Below are positions 1-10,760 of a stretch of 64,000 nt of DNA, one piece after another. The stretch comes from Dichotomocladium elegans (Eukaryota; Mucoromycota; Mucoromycetes; Mucorales; Lichtheimiaceae), in NCBI GenBank assembly GCA_025716815.1, contig JAIXMN010000007.1, positions 451,501-515,500 of the forward strand, read 5' to 3'. The position numbers and the translations under genes are program-made. How positions within the stretch are numbered: position 1 is the stretch's first letter; each line of letters begins with the position of its first letter. The notes beneath the pieces were generated by a model, which had not been told where the DNA came from, did not search any database, and worked only from the letters and a program-made list of their open reading frames with translations.

Positions 1-380
1 CAGAAGGATGCGTCTTGGGTACAGTTAAAAGGGTATCAACGAGTCGTAAATCTTGAATCTATTTGAGCGTATGAGAGAATGTGTCAACAGATCGATTTTG
101 CGTTTTTTACCATGTCTAGTGTAACAGCACCACTGCTACCTGACGGTCGTAAAGTCCGTGGTCCAGCCTCAAAAAGAATGGCGCGATCGTCGTGATTAGG
201 AAGTAAAGAAGCCGCAGTAGGGTAAAAACCTGGACCGACGCGATGGCTGCGGATCCAGCCGCCAAGACGCTCAGAACCTTCGATGAGAACAATCTGGGTA
301 TTGCGCGGGGCAAATCTTGCCAAGTAGTACGCTGCTGAAAGGCCGGATATGCCACCTCCTAACACTGCTACTGAAGCCAT
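1..380 (-). CDS. HEM14: Protoporphyrinogen oxidase, 5' part (gene cut by the window edge)
   Basis: Penultimate enzyme of haem synthesis: oxidises protoporphyrinogen IX to protoporphyrin IX with FAD, normally at the inner mitochondrial membrane. The first exon (111-380) encodes an N-terminal FAD-binding Rossmann signature ([18 protein letters not shown]), then [14 protein letters not shown] and [10 protein letters not shown], all characteristic of this family. A 52-nt intron (59-110, GT-AG) closes in phase onto a second exon (1-58) that reads [19 protein letters not shown], again family-typical. I start at the ATG at 380 (MASVAVLGG); an in-frame TTG at 401 also exists but the ATG places the dinucleotide fold at the usual distance from the N terminus. 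The rest of the gene lies left of the window. It is divergent from the 4E-T-like gene, with about 215 bp between start codons. Confidence 0.82.
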
Positions 381-595
381 TCGAGCAATGCCGCCAAACA
401 AAGATGAACGGATAAGATATCGTTGAGGAGGTCACAACGATGACGTTTTTTTGTGTGCCCCTCCCGCCCCCCCCCCGAATCCCAGTCAAAAAAGGGTGGC
501 CAGCTTTTTGTCACGCGTTAACCAAACCCACCTTTCTCTTCTAAAGAATAAGCCATTTAGTCACATCACATATAGTTGCTACCGCGGCTGCCAAA

Positions 596-3324
596 ATGTC
601 AGATCCTGAGGGCTCCAAAACTCCTGAATCAGCTTCATCACAAGTACTGTCAGAAACTCTGGTGATGAATTCATCACCTATAATTCGCTATACAAAGCAA
701 GTACTACTGTCACTGCATGACAGTCCCCTTGTCGCCAAACCTGCCGACATGCCACCGTTATCATCTTGGTTCAGGTAAGGTTATTCATTTCCTCTTTCTT
801 CATTTTGTCCATTTCTTCGCTATTGTTTTTTCATTGTGTGTGCGTGTCTGTGTGAATATCAATCAAATTCTAAGCTCTTTTCGCCTGCTAGTGAAGACCC
901 GGATACACTCATATCAAAAAATATCCTCAACGGATCAGCACCCACACGAAGCTCGGGTATGTAATTTTGACATGACCGCACGGCATGATACATTAACCTT
1001 GATGCATGCTTAGTGTCTAATGTTTTAGATAAAAATGTCCTTCTTGCCCCGAACAAATCTGTTTTTTCATCGGCCGCTTATGGAAAACGGCAAGAAGAGT
1101 CATCCAACACCCGTTCATCACATACCTCATTAGTTTCTCGCCAGCGACATGTATGTTGTGTTACGAGCCTGGGAGGTACCAGAATAATCGAACCACCTAA
1201 AACCCCGAGTTCATACTAGGCAGCGGATGAGTTTCGAGCACGAGATTACGGATTGTCGAGCAAGGACGCCCGGCCGCCACGGTCCGCCGAAAAAAGCTAT
1301 ACAAATCGAGGAAACGACAAAACTGAAAGACGTTCAACTCCGTCTCAGCACAGCACAACGTCCTTAAACAATAAGCGGCAACAACAACAGCAGCAGGCAA
1401 ATAGTACAAATGATGCAGGTCGGCATCGACGGGACAGTATGTATTTTTCACTATTATCTTCTCCAATGCTCTCCTGTCAAAAAGGAACTAATGATCAATG
1501 TTGACCACAGGTCGCACAGCGCGGAGCGCAGCGACAGATAATACAACGTCTCGCTCATCTGATAGATTGCCGGAATGGATGGATTACAGTCCGACCGTGG
1601 ATTCAAAGAGCCACACCATTGAAAAATCAAAACAAAGCCGACAAAACACGCGGCCCGAGACTATAAACGATCTGGAAGCATGGAAGAGGAACATGAAACA
1701 AAAAGAAAGTGGTAACGGGAACAATCCACCTCCAGAGAAGGACGCAGCGGACGAAGGTAACTTGGTAGAAAAAATACCTTTCGAGGACAGGCCGCTAAAA
1801 CTCGAAGCTAGTTATTCGGAACGGGAAGACAGATTTGGACCTGACATTGGGGATTGGTGGTCTGGATCTGCAAAGCCCTGCGTTCCTACCACAGCAGCAG
1901 CAACAGCGACAGATACAAACCTTGGATTTTCTATCCGTAAATATCACGGAAGGTACAGGGGCTCTGTCAACAGTGAGCAGTCGCCTTGAGCGAGGATCGC
2001 GCTTTGCAAAATTCTTTGCAAAGAGAGACGAGGAAGCACACACCTACCCTGTGCAGAGTGAACCCCAGTCCAGGTCGATAACGGTACAGGATCTCTTCCG
2101 CGGCGTCGAAGGGCAGGCGACTGCCTCGGAGCCGACAGTGGACATGCATCTGCAGCAACCGGCTCAGTTCGTTGCGTCCGAACCGACTATTGCCTCGCCA
2201 GGCACGAGGATGTTATCTGAGGAGGAAGTTATGTTAACACTTGGGGCTAAAAAGTCGTCTCCATCAACGCAGCTGAATCCACTGACTTCTGGCGATGCCT
2301 TGGGCTTCGATAAGGTGCTTCAGATTCTTTCTCAGCCAAAACCGACAGCGGCAAACCAGCAGCCACAGCGACCGTTAGGCAACCTGATCGAAAAGGATGG
2401 CGACATGAACGAAAATCCAAGTATAGACGCAGACGATGTTTCGTCTCCTAATTCTGCGTCTGCCGAAAAGCAGATGCCTACAGAAGGCAATCATCATCAG
2501 CCGCATCAGATTCAGAAACCAAAGATTGCAAATAGTCGCTTTGCAGGCAACCTCCCAACTTCTGTGTTACGTCAGATGAGCGCCAGATCTTCAGAAGGCA
2601 GGTCTCCATCACTCTCGTCAAACAGGTCTGCACGATCGCTCGCTACCGGGGGCAGCTCGTCGCCTGCACTCTCGAAGGGATCTCCGTCCTCAATGAAAGG
2701 AGGTGTTCCAATTGCTACCCAGGAGAGTGCACCGAACGGCCAGCCCTATCCCACCGCACCTATTTATCACCGCATACCGCCCACTTCACCTGGTTACTCG
2801 CTCGCAGGAACCGTGAACCCAATCACTGATCCATCTATGATACCTGGACGGCAGCCGCGTAATAATGGTCCAACGTATGATTATTTGCTCGAGTATGTGG
2901 ATCCTGTGATAGGCCGCGCTGGGCCGATGAACCCGATGATACCACCGCCCCTATCGTATGGCCAGGGCCAACAGCAGCAACCGCGACAGCAGCAGCAACA
3001 ACAGCAGGGAATGGATCAGTTCATGAGACCGCATGTCATGCAACCAATGCCACCACATATGCCACCGGTTGGCCCAGGTAGTCATATGATTCCACCACAT
3101 CACCTCCCACTCCATTTGCAAGGCCAAGTTCCTCCACAGTTCACACCGATACAACGCGAGATGATTTCTCCACCCGGTGTTCCGCCGCCACACATGATGG
3201 GTAATGATAAATAACATGTCTATAGTTGAAACGAGAGAGTTTATGGACGGTGCATTTTTCTATAGGTGGCGCTGGTCTTCCACCGCATCTCTTCCCGAAG
3301 GGACCTGGTTGGGATCGACAGTAA
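596..3324 (+). CDS. eIF4E-transporter (4E-T)-like translational repressor, seven exons, one frame break
   Basis: Probable P-body protein that binds cap-binding eIF4E. Exons: 596-774, 892-956, 1029-1150, 1220-1436, 1511-1860 continuing in another frame from 1862 to 3200, and 3266-3324; all intron phases close. Exon 1 contains the canonical eIF4E-binding motif YxxxxL-hydrophobic (RYTKQVLLSL, about residue 32). Further on are RFGPDIGDWW and RFAKFFAKRD, a pattern I associate with 4E-T proteins, then a long disordered Gln/Pro/Ser-rich tail with polyGln tracts and Pro-Met-rich repeats. The last intron removes an apparent early stop and adds a short Gly/Pro tail ending WDRQ. At 1861 the frame must skip one base to join two clearly coding halves; a consensus error or a recent lesion are both possible. 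Family assignment rests on motif order, not a database match. Confidence 0.55.
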
Positions 3325-3393
3325 ATCCATTCAACTTTTTCGCAATTCAACGACGCAAGAGAAAAATGAATGGAGTAAAAATAGGACTCGGTT

Positions 3394-4347
3394 TTATGGC
3401 AAGGGCGCAAATGCGACTGTGCAGATTTTTGATCCTGTTTGGCCTCCAAATGAAAATGTTGGATATTTAACATGGGAATGATACTTGAAATCTATTGGAA
3501 ATACCGCTTAGCGACATGGGAGGGAGGGGGAAAGAGATCTGCTGTTGGGGCTTACGTTTTTGGAAGATACTGATGAGCTCATCCATGGTCCAGTTGCAAC
3601 TGGTGATCAAAAAGATGCCATCCGATTGCATGATTTTGCTCACTGCTTGGACATATTGCTCTCGCGGCCCATCACGGCCCGACTCTTTGGCGGCTTCCTG
3701 GTCAGGATGAAGCGAGATGGCATCAAATGTTCCCTTATCCAGCACAAGTTGAAAGCGGTTGTTCTCGTCGCTTGTCCATGCGTTCTCCGCGACCGATAAC
3801 AAGTCCACGGCTTCGTAGCGAATCGAGTCAAGACCGCGATCGTGGGCAACTGCTCTAGCAAGCTCAATGGCTTGCTCAGAGTAGTCGATGCCTGTAAGAT
3901 TGTTATATCCTTCGGCGGACAACTCGAGCAGCAGGTGGCCATTGCCGCAGCCGAGGTCAACGATGCTGGTTTCCGGCTGAGGAATATTTTCCGTGATCCA
4001 GTCCACCATGCGTTCGACGCTTTCTTCACCAAACCTTAATTGCCAAAAAAAAAAACAGGAACACAATTAGCTGGCTATAACATTATATGTATATATATAT
4101 GTGTGTGTGTGTGCGTTTCTCAGATTGCCCAACGAATAAAGACCAACCATACTTCGCCAATGTCTCCGATTTCTTTAAAGTTTTTGTTCTCGCGATCGTA
4201 AACTGAGTCCCAGCTGTTCCATTTGTAGGAATTATAAGCATGCGCAGGTTCTGCTTACCCTCTGCCGTTCCCATCGCGGGATGAAAACAATACGTACTAT
4301 TCCTTAGTTCCAAGCTTAGAGGCTTCAAAGTCATTAACGGCACCCAT
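3394..4347 (-). CDS. EFM4: EFM4/METTL10-type protein-lysine methyltransferase
   Basis: SAM-dependent methyltransferase; family members methylate elongation factor eEF1A on lysine in the cytosol. Four exons on the minus strand (4298-4347, 4148-4213, 3556-4034, 3394-3491) join in phase to about 230 residues, close to the family's usual length. The N-terminal exons give SKLGTKEYWDSVYDRE and EIGDIGEVWFGEESVERMV, the hallmark start of this family. Motif I is VDLGCGNGH with post-I GIDYSEQA, followed by LVLDKGTFDAISLHP and FLITSCNWT. The last exon ends YPTFSFGGQTGSK and TVAFAPLP, the typical C terminus. One donor (at 4147) reads GTTGGT, weaker than the others. The gene is convergent with the 4E-T-like gene, only about 70 bp between stop codons. 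Confidence 0.86.
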
Positions 4348-5006
4348 CTTTTGACTTTCGATAGTTCAAGAAGTATAATTATTTTTACGTCTTTGAATTG
4401 AAGCTATCTCCGGACGTCTATCCCGCCCCCGCCCCCCCCCCCGAACAACACTTTCCCTACTGCCACCTTTCCTCCTCCCCCCCCCACCCGCCCCAAATCC
4501 TCTTAATTATTTCTCGTAGATCCTAGACAAGCTCACTTGGTAAAGTGCTAAGGTACGGGGCATCCAGGGTTTTCAAAAATAAGCCTGGATCTATCTTTTT
4601 TTTTTTTTTGACAACTGGCAGGCTGTCAAAGAAGAGCGTCCTCGCCCCGCTTTCATGACTCAGGGCCGTTTGTAGAGCAAATGTTCCTCTCGATCAGACC
4701 AGACCATATCCCATGCGACATTCGGGACGTGCTTTTCGAATACACGCTCTGTATCGGAATAGCACCCTCCCCTCTACTCCTTGGGGGTGGGGCAATTATA
4801 GCAGGATAGGGAAAAGTTGGGGGAATCATTAGGCACAGTCCCTCGTTTGGTGGCTTGGACAATCTAATGTTACTCGCTCCGTCCATATATATTGACAGCT
4901 AGGGCAACGCCAGGGTCCGACTTGGAAAACACCCTGTAAATCGTATCCGACATGTTGAGAACAACCGGACAACTGGGCTTCAAGAGGTAGATATGAAGAC
5001 CTCGCA
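4348..5006. other. Intergenic region with a 77-nt tRNA-like hairpin
   Basis: No protein gene seen. Homopolymer C runs lie at about 4,432-4,490. The segment 4517-4593 has perfectly pairing 7-nt ends (TAGATCC and GGATCTA), an internal stretch resembling a Pol III box A (AAGCTCACTTGG), a poor box B, and a run of more than ten T directly after it. The D and T arms do not fold properly, so I do not call a tRNA; a decayed tRNA-derived element is possible. Confidence 0.25.
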
Positions 5007-6362
5007 ATGGTTAGAAACTACAGCACACTCAATAACAGTACCGTAGCATGAATAGGTTGACTACTCGTTTGGTAAAAAAAAAAAAAACATAAAACGCTTT
5101 GCTTCCAACCTAGAGCCCCATGCGGAACAGAAAGCCGGGGAAAAAAAAAGGATACATGGCTAATGGGGAAATTTCACACCTTTATTTTTACTTAGCTCTC
5201 GGCAGCGCGCCCAGCAACGAAGGCTACTCCAGCATCTTTCTCTGTGGGGCGATCATCCGTGGTGATCGGCCAGCGTCTTGGCGCAATGGGCTTTGCACGA
5301 AACTACTCGACCACGGAAAATGCATCGGAGCCTGCATCTGCGATCACAAATGTGTCTGATGCGGTGAACCAGGTGTTGTCGCCAGAGACGCTCGGCGAAG
5401 CTGCGGCGAAGATTGGCGATTTTAAGGCGATGGGTCTGTGTAACTTTACGCCGGTAGGCGGGTTGGAGGCCATGTTGGAGGCACTCCATGTGATGAGCGG
5501 GATGCCCTGGTGGGCGACCATTGCCACCGCCACCGTCTTGGTCCGCCTTGCGCTCCTGCCGCTGATGATCAAGATCCAGCGCAACAACGCACATATGATG
5601 AACCTCAACCCGGAGGTGACACGCTTGATGAACAACTTGAAGACCGCCCAGCAAGAAGGCGACTCGGTCGGTGTGGGCAAGTATTCGGGCGAGCTGCAGG
5701 CTTTGTTCAAGAAGCACAACTGTCATCCGATGAAGTCGCTCGGTTTGCCTGTGATCCAGATGCCGGTCATGATCTCATTCTTCCTGGCCCTTCGAGCCAT
5801 GGCTGAGATCCCCGTGCCTGGCCTACAGACCGAAGGCACTGCGTGGTTTACGGACCTGACGGCTCAGGACCCCTACTACGCCCTCCCTGTGATCAGTTGT
5901 GCTGGTGTTCTGGCGGTGTTGGAGGCTGGCACTGAAGTAGGTGCCGCAAACCCTCAGAGCCGAACGATGAAGAACTTCTTCAGAGTGGTGTCGCTAGCAA
6001 TGATTCCCTTCACGTACTGGATGCCTAGTGTCAGTATCAGCTTCCCAACTACAACGCAATCGATCCTTTCTGGCTGACACGAGGCTTTATTTTTCATTTA
6101 GGGCGTATTTGTCTATTGGATCACGTCAAACTGCGTCTCGATCACCCAAATCTTAGCGCTCAAGAATCCTGCGATCCGCAAAGCTCTTGATATCCCGCAG
6201 CTGGTCAGACCCGCCTCCGAATTGCAGAAGAACAGCAAGAGCTTCATGGAGAACTTCCGTGAACAGACTATGCACCACGAAAAATTGGAGAAAGAGAAGG
6301 CCCTGCGTGAGCGGCAACGAGCAGCGGCTATGGCCAGACGTGCTGCCAAAAGACGCTTCTAG
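5007..6362 (+). CDS. OXA1: Mitochondrial inner-membrane insertase OXA1
   Basis: Inserts mitochondrially and nuclear-encoded proteins into the inner membrane (YidC/Oxa1/Alb3 family). Three exons (5007-5042, 5196-6029, 6102-6362) close in phase to 376 residues, near the fungal norm. I start at the ATG at 5007 because that exon (MVRNYSTLNNST) joins exon 2 (LSAARPATKATPASF) to make an Arg/Ser-rich presequence without acidic residues. The membrane core follows: PWWATIATATVLVRLALLPL with the conserved RNNAHMMNLNPE loop, then PVIQMPVMISFFLALRAMAE, later PFTYWMPSGVFVYWITSN. The C terminus is a basic helix rich in Arg/Lys/Ala/Glu, as expected of the matrix ribosome-binding tail. The donor of intron 1 is weak (GTAGCA), so exon 1 is the least certain part. 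Confidence 0.9.
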
Positions 6363-6836
6363 ATCGGTTGGGGGGGTTTGAACCGGAATAATTTTGATTA
6401 TTTTTACCTCCTCCTCCTCCTCCTTCCCCCTATCGCCTCCTCGTCCTCTCCATCTCCACCACGCCCACATCCAGCTCTTCCGCTTCTCCCACGTGCAGGC
6501 CCACACTCTCGTTCACACCCGTTCATATATAGACATTGACACGCATGCACGCACATATTTACTGTATCCAGACATCCATTAACACATCTGCCAAGTGTTC
6601 TCCGTATCAAATAACAGAAACTTAGAAGTATTCGGCTTCTTATTTCGCTTCGAATACGTCACGTGCATTTTCAATCGAAAATGGTGTTTTAGTTCAAGTT
6701 TAATAGTACATTGGACTGCGTCAAGGATGGGATGAGGGCAGCTTTTTTTTTTCACTGTAAATTGTTTAGGAGCTTTCTTGTCAAGATGATCGAATGGGAA
6801 GAGCAGGGAAGGCAGGAGTTCTTTTTTTCGAGATAT
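6363..6836. other. Intergenic, pyrimidine-rich
   Basis: Contains a CTC/CCT-rich stretch (about 6,405-6,500) and a short TATATA. The reading frames here are low-complexity and I see no gene. It holds the 3' ends of OXA1 (+) and of the secreted beta-barrel gene (-), which converge. Confidence 0.5.
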
Positions 6837-7305
6837 TTAGATTTCGGACCAGGTAATGGATCCAACGCCGATATCAAAGTCGCCAACGACCTTCTTGAAG
6901 ACAGCAGGCGTGAGGTCCTATCGATGTAGATTAAAATGATTGATCGAGTGGGGGGACCCTCGTTGTCCTCACAGAGAGACTCACCAAATCACCATAGTCG
7001 CAGCCAGGACAGGCATCGTTCACAGTAACAGTCGCGGAGCCATTGGGGCCCTTGACTCTCAATTTTCTGCCGCACCATTTGCTCTTTCTGTTCATGTTGC
7101 CGTACTGCTTCGCGTTCATGGCAACAATCATGGACTTATTGCCCTCTTTGGGACCGCAGGCGCCGTAAACGCCACCTTCAGTCGCGGGGATGAACCAGGT
7201 GCCGGTGCCATGGTATGCCTTTCGCTTCTCCAGTCGAACTGGAGCGGCTGTGACAGCGACGATGGCCATCGAGACCAAAACAAGGAAAAGAATGACACGG
7301 AGCAT
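6837..7305 (-). CDS. Small secreted double-psi beta-barrel (RlpA/expansin-like) protein
   Basis: Two exons (6985-7305 and 6837-6917) separated by a GTGAGT...TAG intron encode 133 residues. Residues 1-26 form a clean signal peptide (MLRVILFLVLVSMAIVAVTA, then AP), followed by a Lys-Arg dibasic site that Kex2-type proteases could cut. The mature part, about 100 residues, has the double-psi beta-barrel pattern: GTGTWFIPATEGGVYGACG, a Cys pair with KWCGRKLRVKGP, TVTVNDACPGCDYGDL, and DLTPAVFKKV with a final SITWSEI. Family members bind cell-wall polysaccharide or act as protease inhibitors; the substrate cannot be read from sequence. No expansin CBM63 domain is attached. The intron is certain because exon 2 completes the DLDLTPAVF motif exactly. 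Confidence 0.85.
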
Positions 7306-7454
7306 GGGTGGAAAATATTGCAAATGAAAGGAAAATGTGAAGGGGGGGTTTACTCTAGGACCGGGGCGTTAAGACGCTACAAAAGTGATGGAGAAAAGAG
7401 AGGACGGGGGAAAATAAAAGAGAATGTGGCAAGATCCACGCTAGAGCAAATCAT

Positions 7455-7464
7455 CCTTATATAC
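7455..7464 (-). promoter_or_regulatory. TATA box of the secreted beta-barrel gene
   Basis: Minus-strand GTATATAAGG lies about 150 bp upstream of the start codon at 7305. Strong TATA boxes are common on highly expressed secreted-protein genes; transcription start was not determined. Confidence 0.45.
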
Positions 7465-9627
7465 TAGTGAGTTTTCTTCCGTCTTTATCTCTCTCTCTTG
7501 TTCCATGTGTCGTTCGAAGAGCGACAAAGCAGGCCAACTGCAAATGAAGTAAAAAAAAAGGGCCTAGGTCGTCTCGAGCGGACATCCCGAGTTGGGTGGT
7601 ACAACATTAATTATGGTCTTTTTGTTTAAATTGTCCGCCGACTAACAGCGTATGCATGTCTGTGTGTCACCGGCCCTCCCACCCCTAGGATATTGCAACT
7701 TTGAAGGAGAAACGAAGGAGTTGGTTTAGAGAAAGAGAACAAGAGAATGAGAGTGAGACGGATGAGGAGCAAGTGTATATGAGCGCGCATAGTTCGCCTC
7801 AATGTGGTATGTAAAACAAGAGAAATAACCGCTGGATTACCTCAAAGGATGACAGCACCTACATCCCTGAACTAGCGTCTTTGAAATTTTCACGCAATAT
7901 CTTTGAAGCGCTAAAGGCCGATCAAGCGTGTAACCTGTCCATTTTCGGCCACAGACGGTCTGCCAAATGTTGATTGCCAATGATTTGTCCCAAGTGGCTT
8001 TTCGGAATGGGAGCTAAACCTTTTGCTTGGTGACAAACTGCACGTTTTTCTAGAGCCCATCGCCGACTGTTATCTACATCGCATCATGTTCGCCCTCCTC
8101 CCCCCACCAAAAAAAAAACCTACCCGGTCCTCATCGCGGAGACCGATCGAAAATACTGCATTTACCTAATTGTTTTGCTCCCGTAACCTGAATCCACTGA
8201 AATCTAATAAGGAACCGTGCGACAACGTTTAAACGGGATAAGCTTACTTGCAATCGATTCATGCTGGTCAACAATGTATTTCGGAGATGTTGCGAACCCG
8301 CAAAACGTCTGCATATACTGTGAATTGGCTTCTCAGGGACCAATGCTTGACGATATCTCTAAGGTAATCTGATCCAGCTACAAGTGCTTGAAGGAGCGTA
8401 AAACACTGGGGTATGATTAAAACCACCACACAGAGGCCCTGACTGAGGTTGCGGTGGTGGGTTACTAAGGGAAATAGACTGTCACGATAACACGGGGTTT
8501 GCCTCTGGATGTTCAATTTGAGCATTCTGCCGTTAATACGGCTTTGTCAACTAGCAATCATACGTAGCTCGGTTCCTCTGACTGCATTTCTCGTGCCCTG
8601 TTTTTGACTCTTCATGTTTTGCCTTCTCCCTTTGTAGAAAACCTTAAGACTCCTGTCTTGCCAATGGCAGTTTTTCTTTCTATGCATTCTGCATCCGTCT
8701 TTGAACTTGGCCGATAAACATTGAGCTTGGGCATAATTATTCGATTGCCGGGCAAGTTGTAGACGATGTAATCTATCCGACGCCAAAGCTATGATAGTCT
8801 GCGATCTTTTTGTAGTGTGGACACGCTTGAGAATGCACGTTACATCATCAGTAGTCTCAATTTGTTTATCACTATTACTGTTACGACGTGGAATTTTTCA
8901 TATTTCGACGTATCACCAGTTGGATTTTTGGATTGTGTTTATACATTATTTTCAAAAAGCAATGTCGGTATAAAATTGTATAGAGCTGTCTGTTGCATTA
9001 GAAAGCAAGAGGCACTTCCCCCCTTCCCGTGCCCTTTGCTGCAGGCTTTTGAGGTACTATAACATCCAATCAATGAGCTCCTCATTACCGGTGTAGGTAC
9101 GTGCTGATGTTAACGATATGGACCCGCATGGGGCATAGATAACCAAAGGTCATACCAATTCCTTCTATCAATTGTCTCAGAATTCCCCTCAGTGGCCTGA
9201 ACCCGCAATCACTGGATCTACCGAAAGGCAATGGGGCATTACTCGAACTAACGATTGACCTCCACATCGCACCCCCCACATTGTCTCAAATAGCACAAGG
9301 TGAAGTTTGCATGTGAAATAATGAGCCATTTCAATATGGTTAGAATAAATATGGAGGGACGATGATACTATTGCTGGATCTAGTTTGCATGGTTTATGCA
9401 TGCCGAAACCCCGCACAGTGACAACCGCACCTGTAAGAAAGGATCTATGCGTTCTTTTCCTTTGCAAGATGCGCTTCTTTTATTCATTAATATCGTAAAG
9501 CGTGGCATTCCATGCGACAGGCCTTCACGCAGGACTTTGTTAATGGCGCAACCTCTACAGACTTTGCAAGAACATTCCGTCCAGCCTGCGGCAGCGCACA
9601 AGAAAACCCGATATCTTGCGCTTCACC

Positions 9628-9673
<46 letters not shown>

Positions 9674-9926
9674 ACATGAAAACGCGCGGACAACTCTGGG
9701 TTTCCCCAGGGCGCACATCTCACCATTGCCTTGCTAGTATCTATCCGCGTGGATTCCAGTCGGAAGCCCTGGCACCAATAACACTCAGTTTCTGTCGATT
9801 TTGCGCGCTTCGCTGTGGTTGCTCAGTCAGCGAGCGAGCCAGTCAGCCAGCCAGCGCGACACCAGAAAAATCGAGAATCGACAGAAGAATCAGATCCGTT
9901 AGAAGAACGGCTCATTACTATGTACG
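7465..9926. other. 2.5-kb stretch with no recognisable gene
   Basis: All frames are short and carry no motif I recognise. Notable contents: a run of about twenty CA dinucleotides near 9,631-9,672; an AT-rich sequence at about 8,941-8,975 resembling the ends of the two Tc1-like remnants elsewhere in this window; and a minus-strand open stretch 8547-8786 (79 codons, Lys/Arg/Gln-rich) that might be transposon debris. Confidence 0.4.
9631..9672. repeat. (CA)n microsatellite
   Basis: Uninterrupted CA dinucleotides, with one TA near the right end. A second CA tract lies at about 57,147-57,171 and a short one at about 59,331-59,346. Confidence 0.9.
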
Positions 9927-10187
9927 TTGATGGGGCATGATGTGCAAGGGCAGCACATGAAACCAGGCAAGATCAATGTCAAGATTTGTGGACTTGAAGC
10001 ACATAAAGAGCTGATTCCACATCCGATTGGACGACATGCTTGGGATCACCAGTACCTTTGGTCACTGGAAGCAAATAAGAAAGGCCCAGTCGAAATGCTG
10101 GAGGAGTTCGATACTCCATGGAGAGGCGAGGCCGAGACTATTCCAAATGAAACCATGAGCTACCTAGCTGTAAGCGGTGTTTCTTGA
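9927..10187 (+). CDS. Possible hypothetical protein or gene fragment
   Basis: An 86-codon open frame with non-repetitive, protein-like composition: segments such as KINVKICGLEAHKELIPHP and HAWDHQYLWSLEANKKG, Trp/His-containing and not low-complexity. I do not recognise it. There is no convincing upstream exon or promoter. It may be an exon of a decayed gene next to the Tc1-like remnant that follows 80 bp later, and the stop may fall inside an unrecognised intron. Confidence 0.25.
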   Translation: MMGHDVQGQHMKPGKINVKICGLEAHKELIPHPIGRHAWDHQYLWSLEANKKGPVEMLEEFDTPWRGEAETIPNETMSYLAVSGVS

Positions 10188-10261
10188 GCTACACTGAGGT
10201 CATGTGATCTCTGCTCCAGGGGGGGATAACTACACGAGAAAACATTCCAGAAGATTGATCT

Positions 10262-10760
10262 CCTTACGTACTTTATTTTCAAAAACAAATGTCGTAAAAA
10301 GTACACAATATGATGCATAGGGTTGTATAAAGTTGCCGTATCAATAGGTAAAAGGAGTTAGCATCGATAGTGGAAGCAATAAAAAAAAGTCATGAGTCAA
10401 CATAGAATATTGATCCTTCTGCAATGCTGCATTTCATACTAATATGGAATCCAGACTCATCAAGAAAACGCAATTTTTGTCTAAAGTCGATGTCGGTCCT
10501 GTTCCATCTGCACATCCAGTTAAGGCGCTCATGAATCTTTGCATCGTTATTCCTGTATACAGATTGAAACCGAGCCATTTTCAATGATACTTTGCATTCG
10601 CTTTCATAAATCGATGGAGCGTCGCTTTCGAGACTTGAAGGGCCTCAAATCTCTAGAGCAGTTGCTCCATCAGTTGCTTTAGAACAATGGATGGACACTC
10701 ATCAACCCATTCCAAAAATACGCTCTTATGCTCTACATTGTGGATACGCGAACAATCCCT
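10262..10760 (-). pseudogene. Tc1/mariner-family (DDE_3) transposase remnant
   Basis: Minus-strand reading gives RIHNVEHKSVFLEWVDE, then KATLHRFMK, then after a stop and a frameshift ERLNWMCRW and QKLRFLDESGFHIS. The last contains the first catalytic Asp context (FLDESGF) typical of Tc1/IS630-type transposases in fungi. The N-terminal helix-turn-helix and the second and third catalytic residues are missing. The left end (about 10,268) has an AT-rich terminal-like sequence shared with the related remnant at 51.4 kb. The frame is interrupted exactly where the 7.8-kb repeat copy 1 begins, suggesting that the repeat joined or inserted within this transposon. Confidence 0.7.

Noticed and set aside
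381..401. Upstream start for protoporphyrinogen oxidase
   Set aside because: That codon is TTG; the ATG at 380 gives the standard distance to the FAD motif.
1855..1870. Programmed +1 frameshift in the 4E-T-like gene
   Set aside because: No slippery heptamer or hungry codon context is visible; a consensus error or lesion is simpler.
4517..4593. Functional tRNA gene
   Set aside because: D and T arms cannot be paired and no plausible anticodon loop forms despite the paired ends.
5253..5726. Minus-strand frames of 138-157 codons across OXA1
   Set aside because: Antisense to conserved OXA1 membrane segments, no independent motif.
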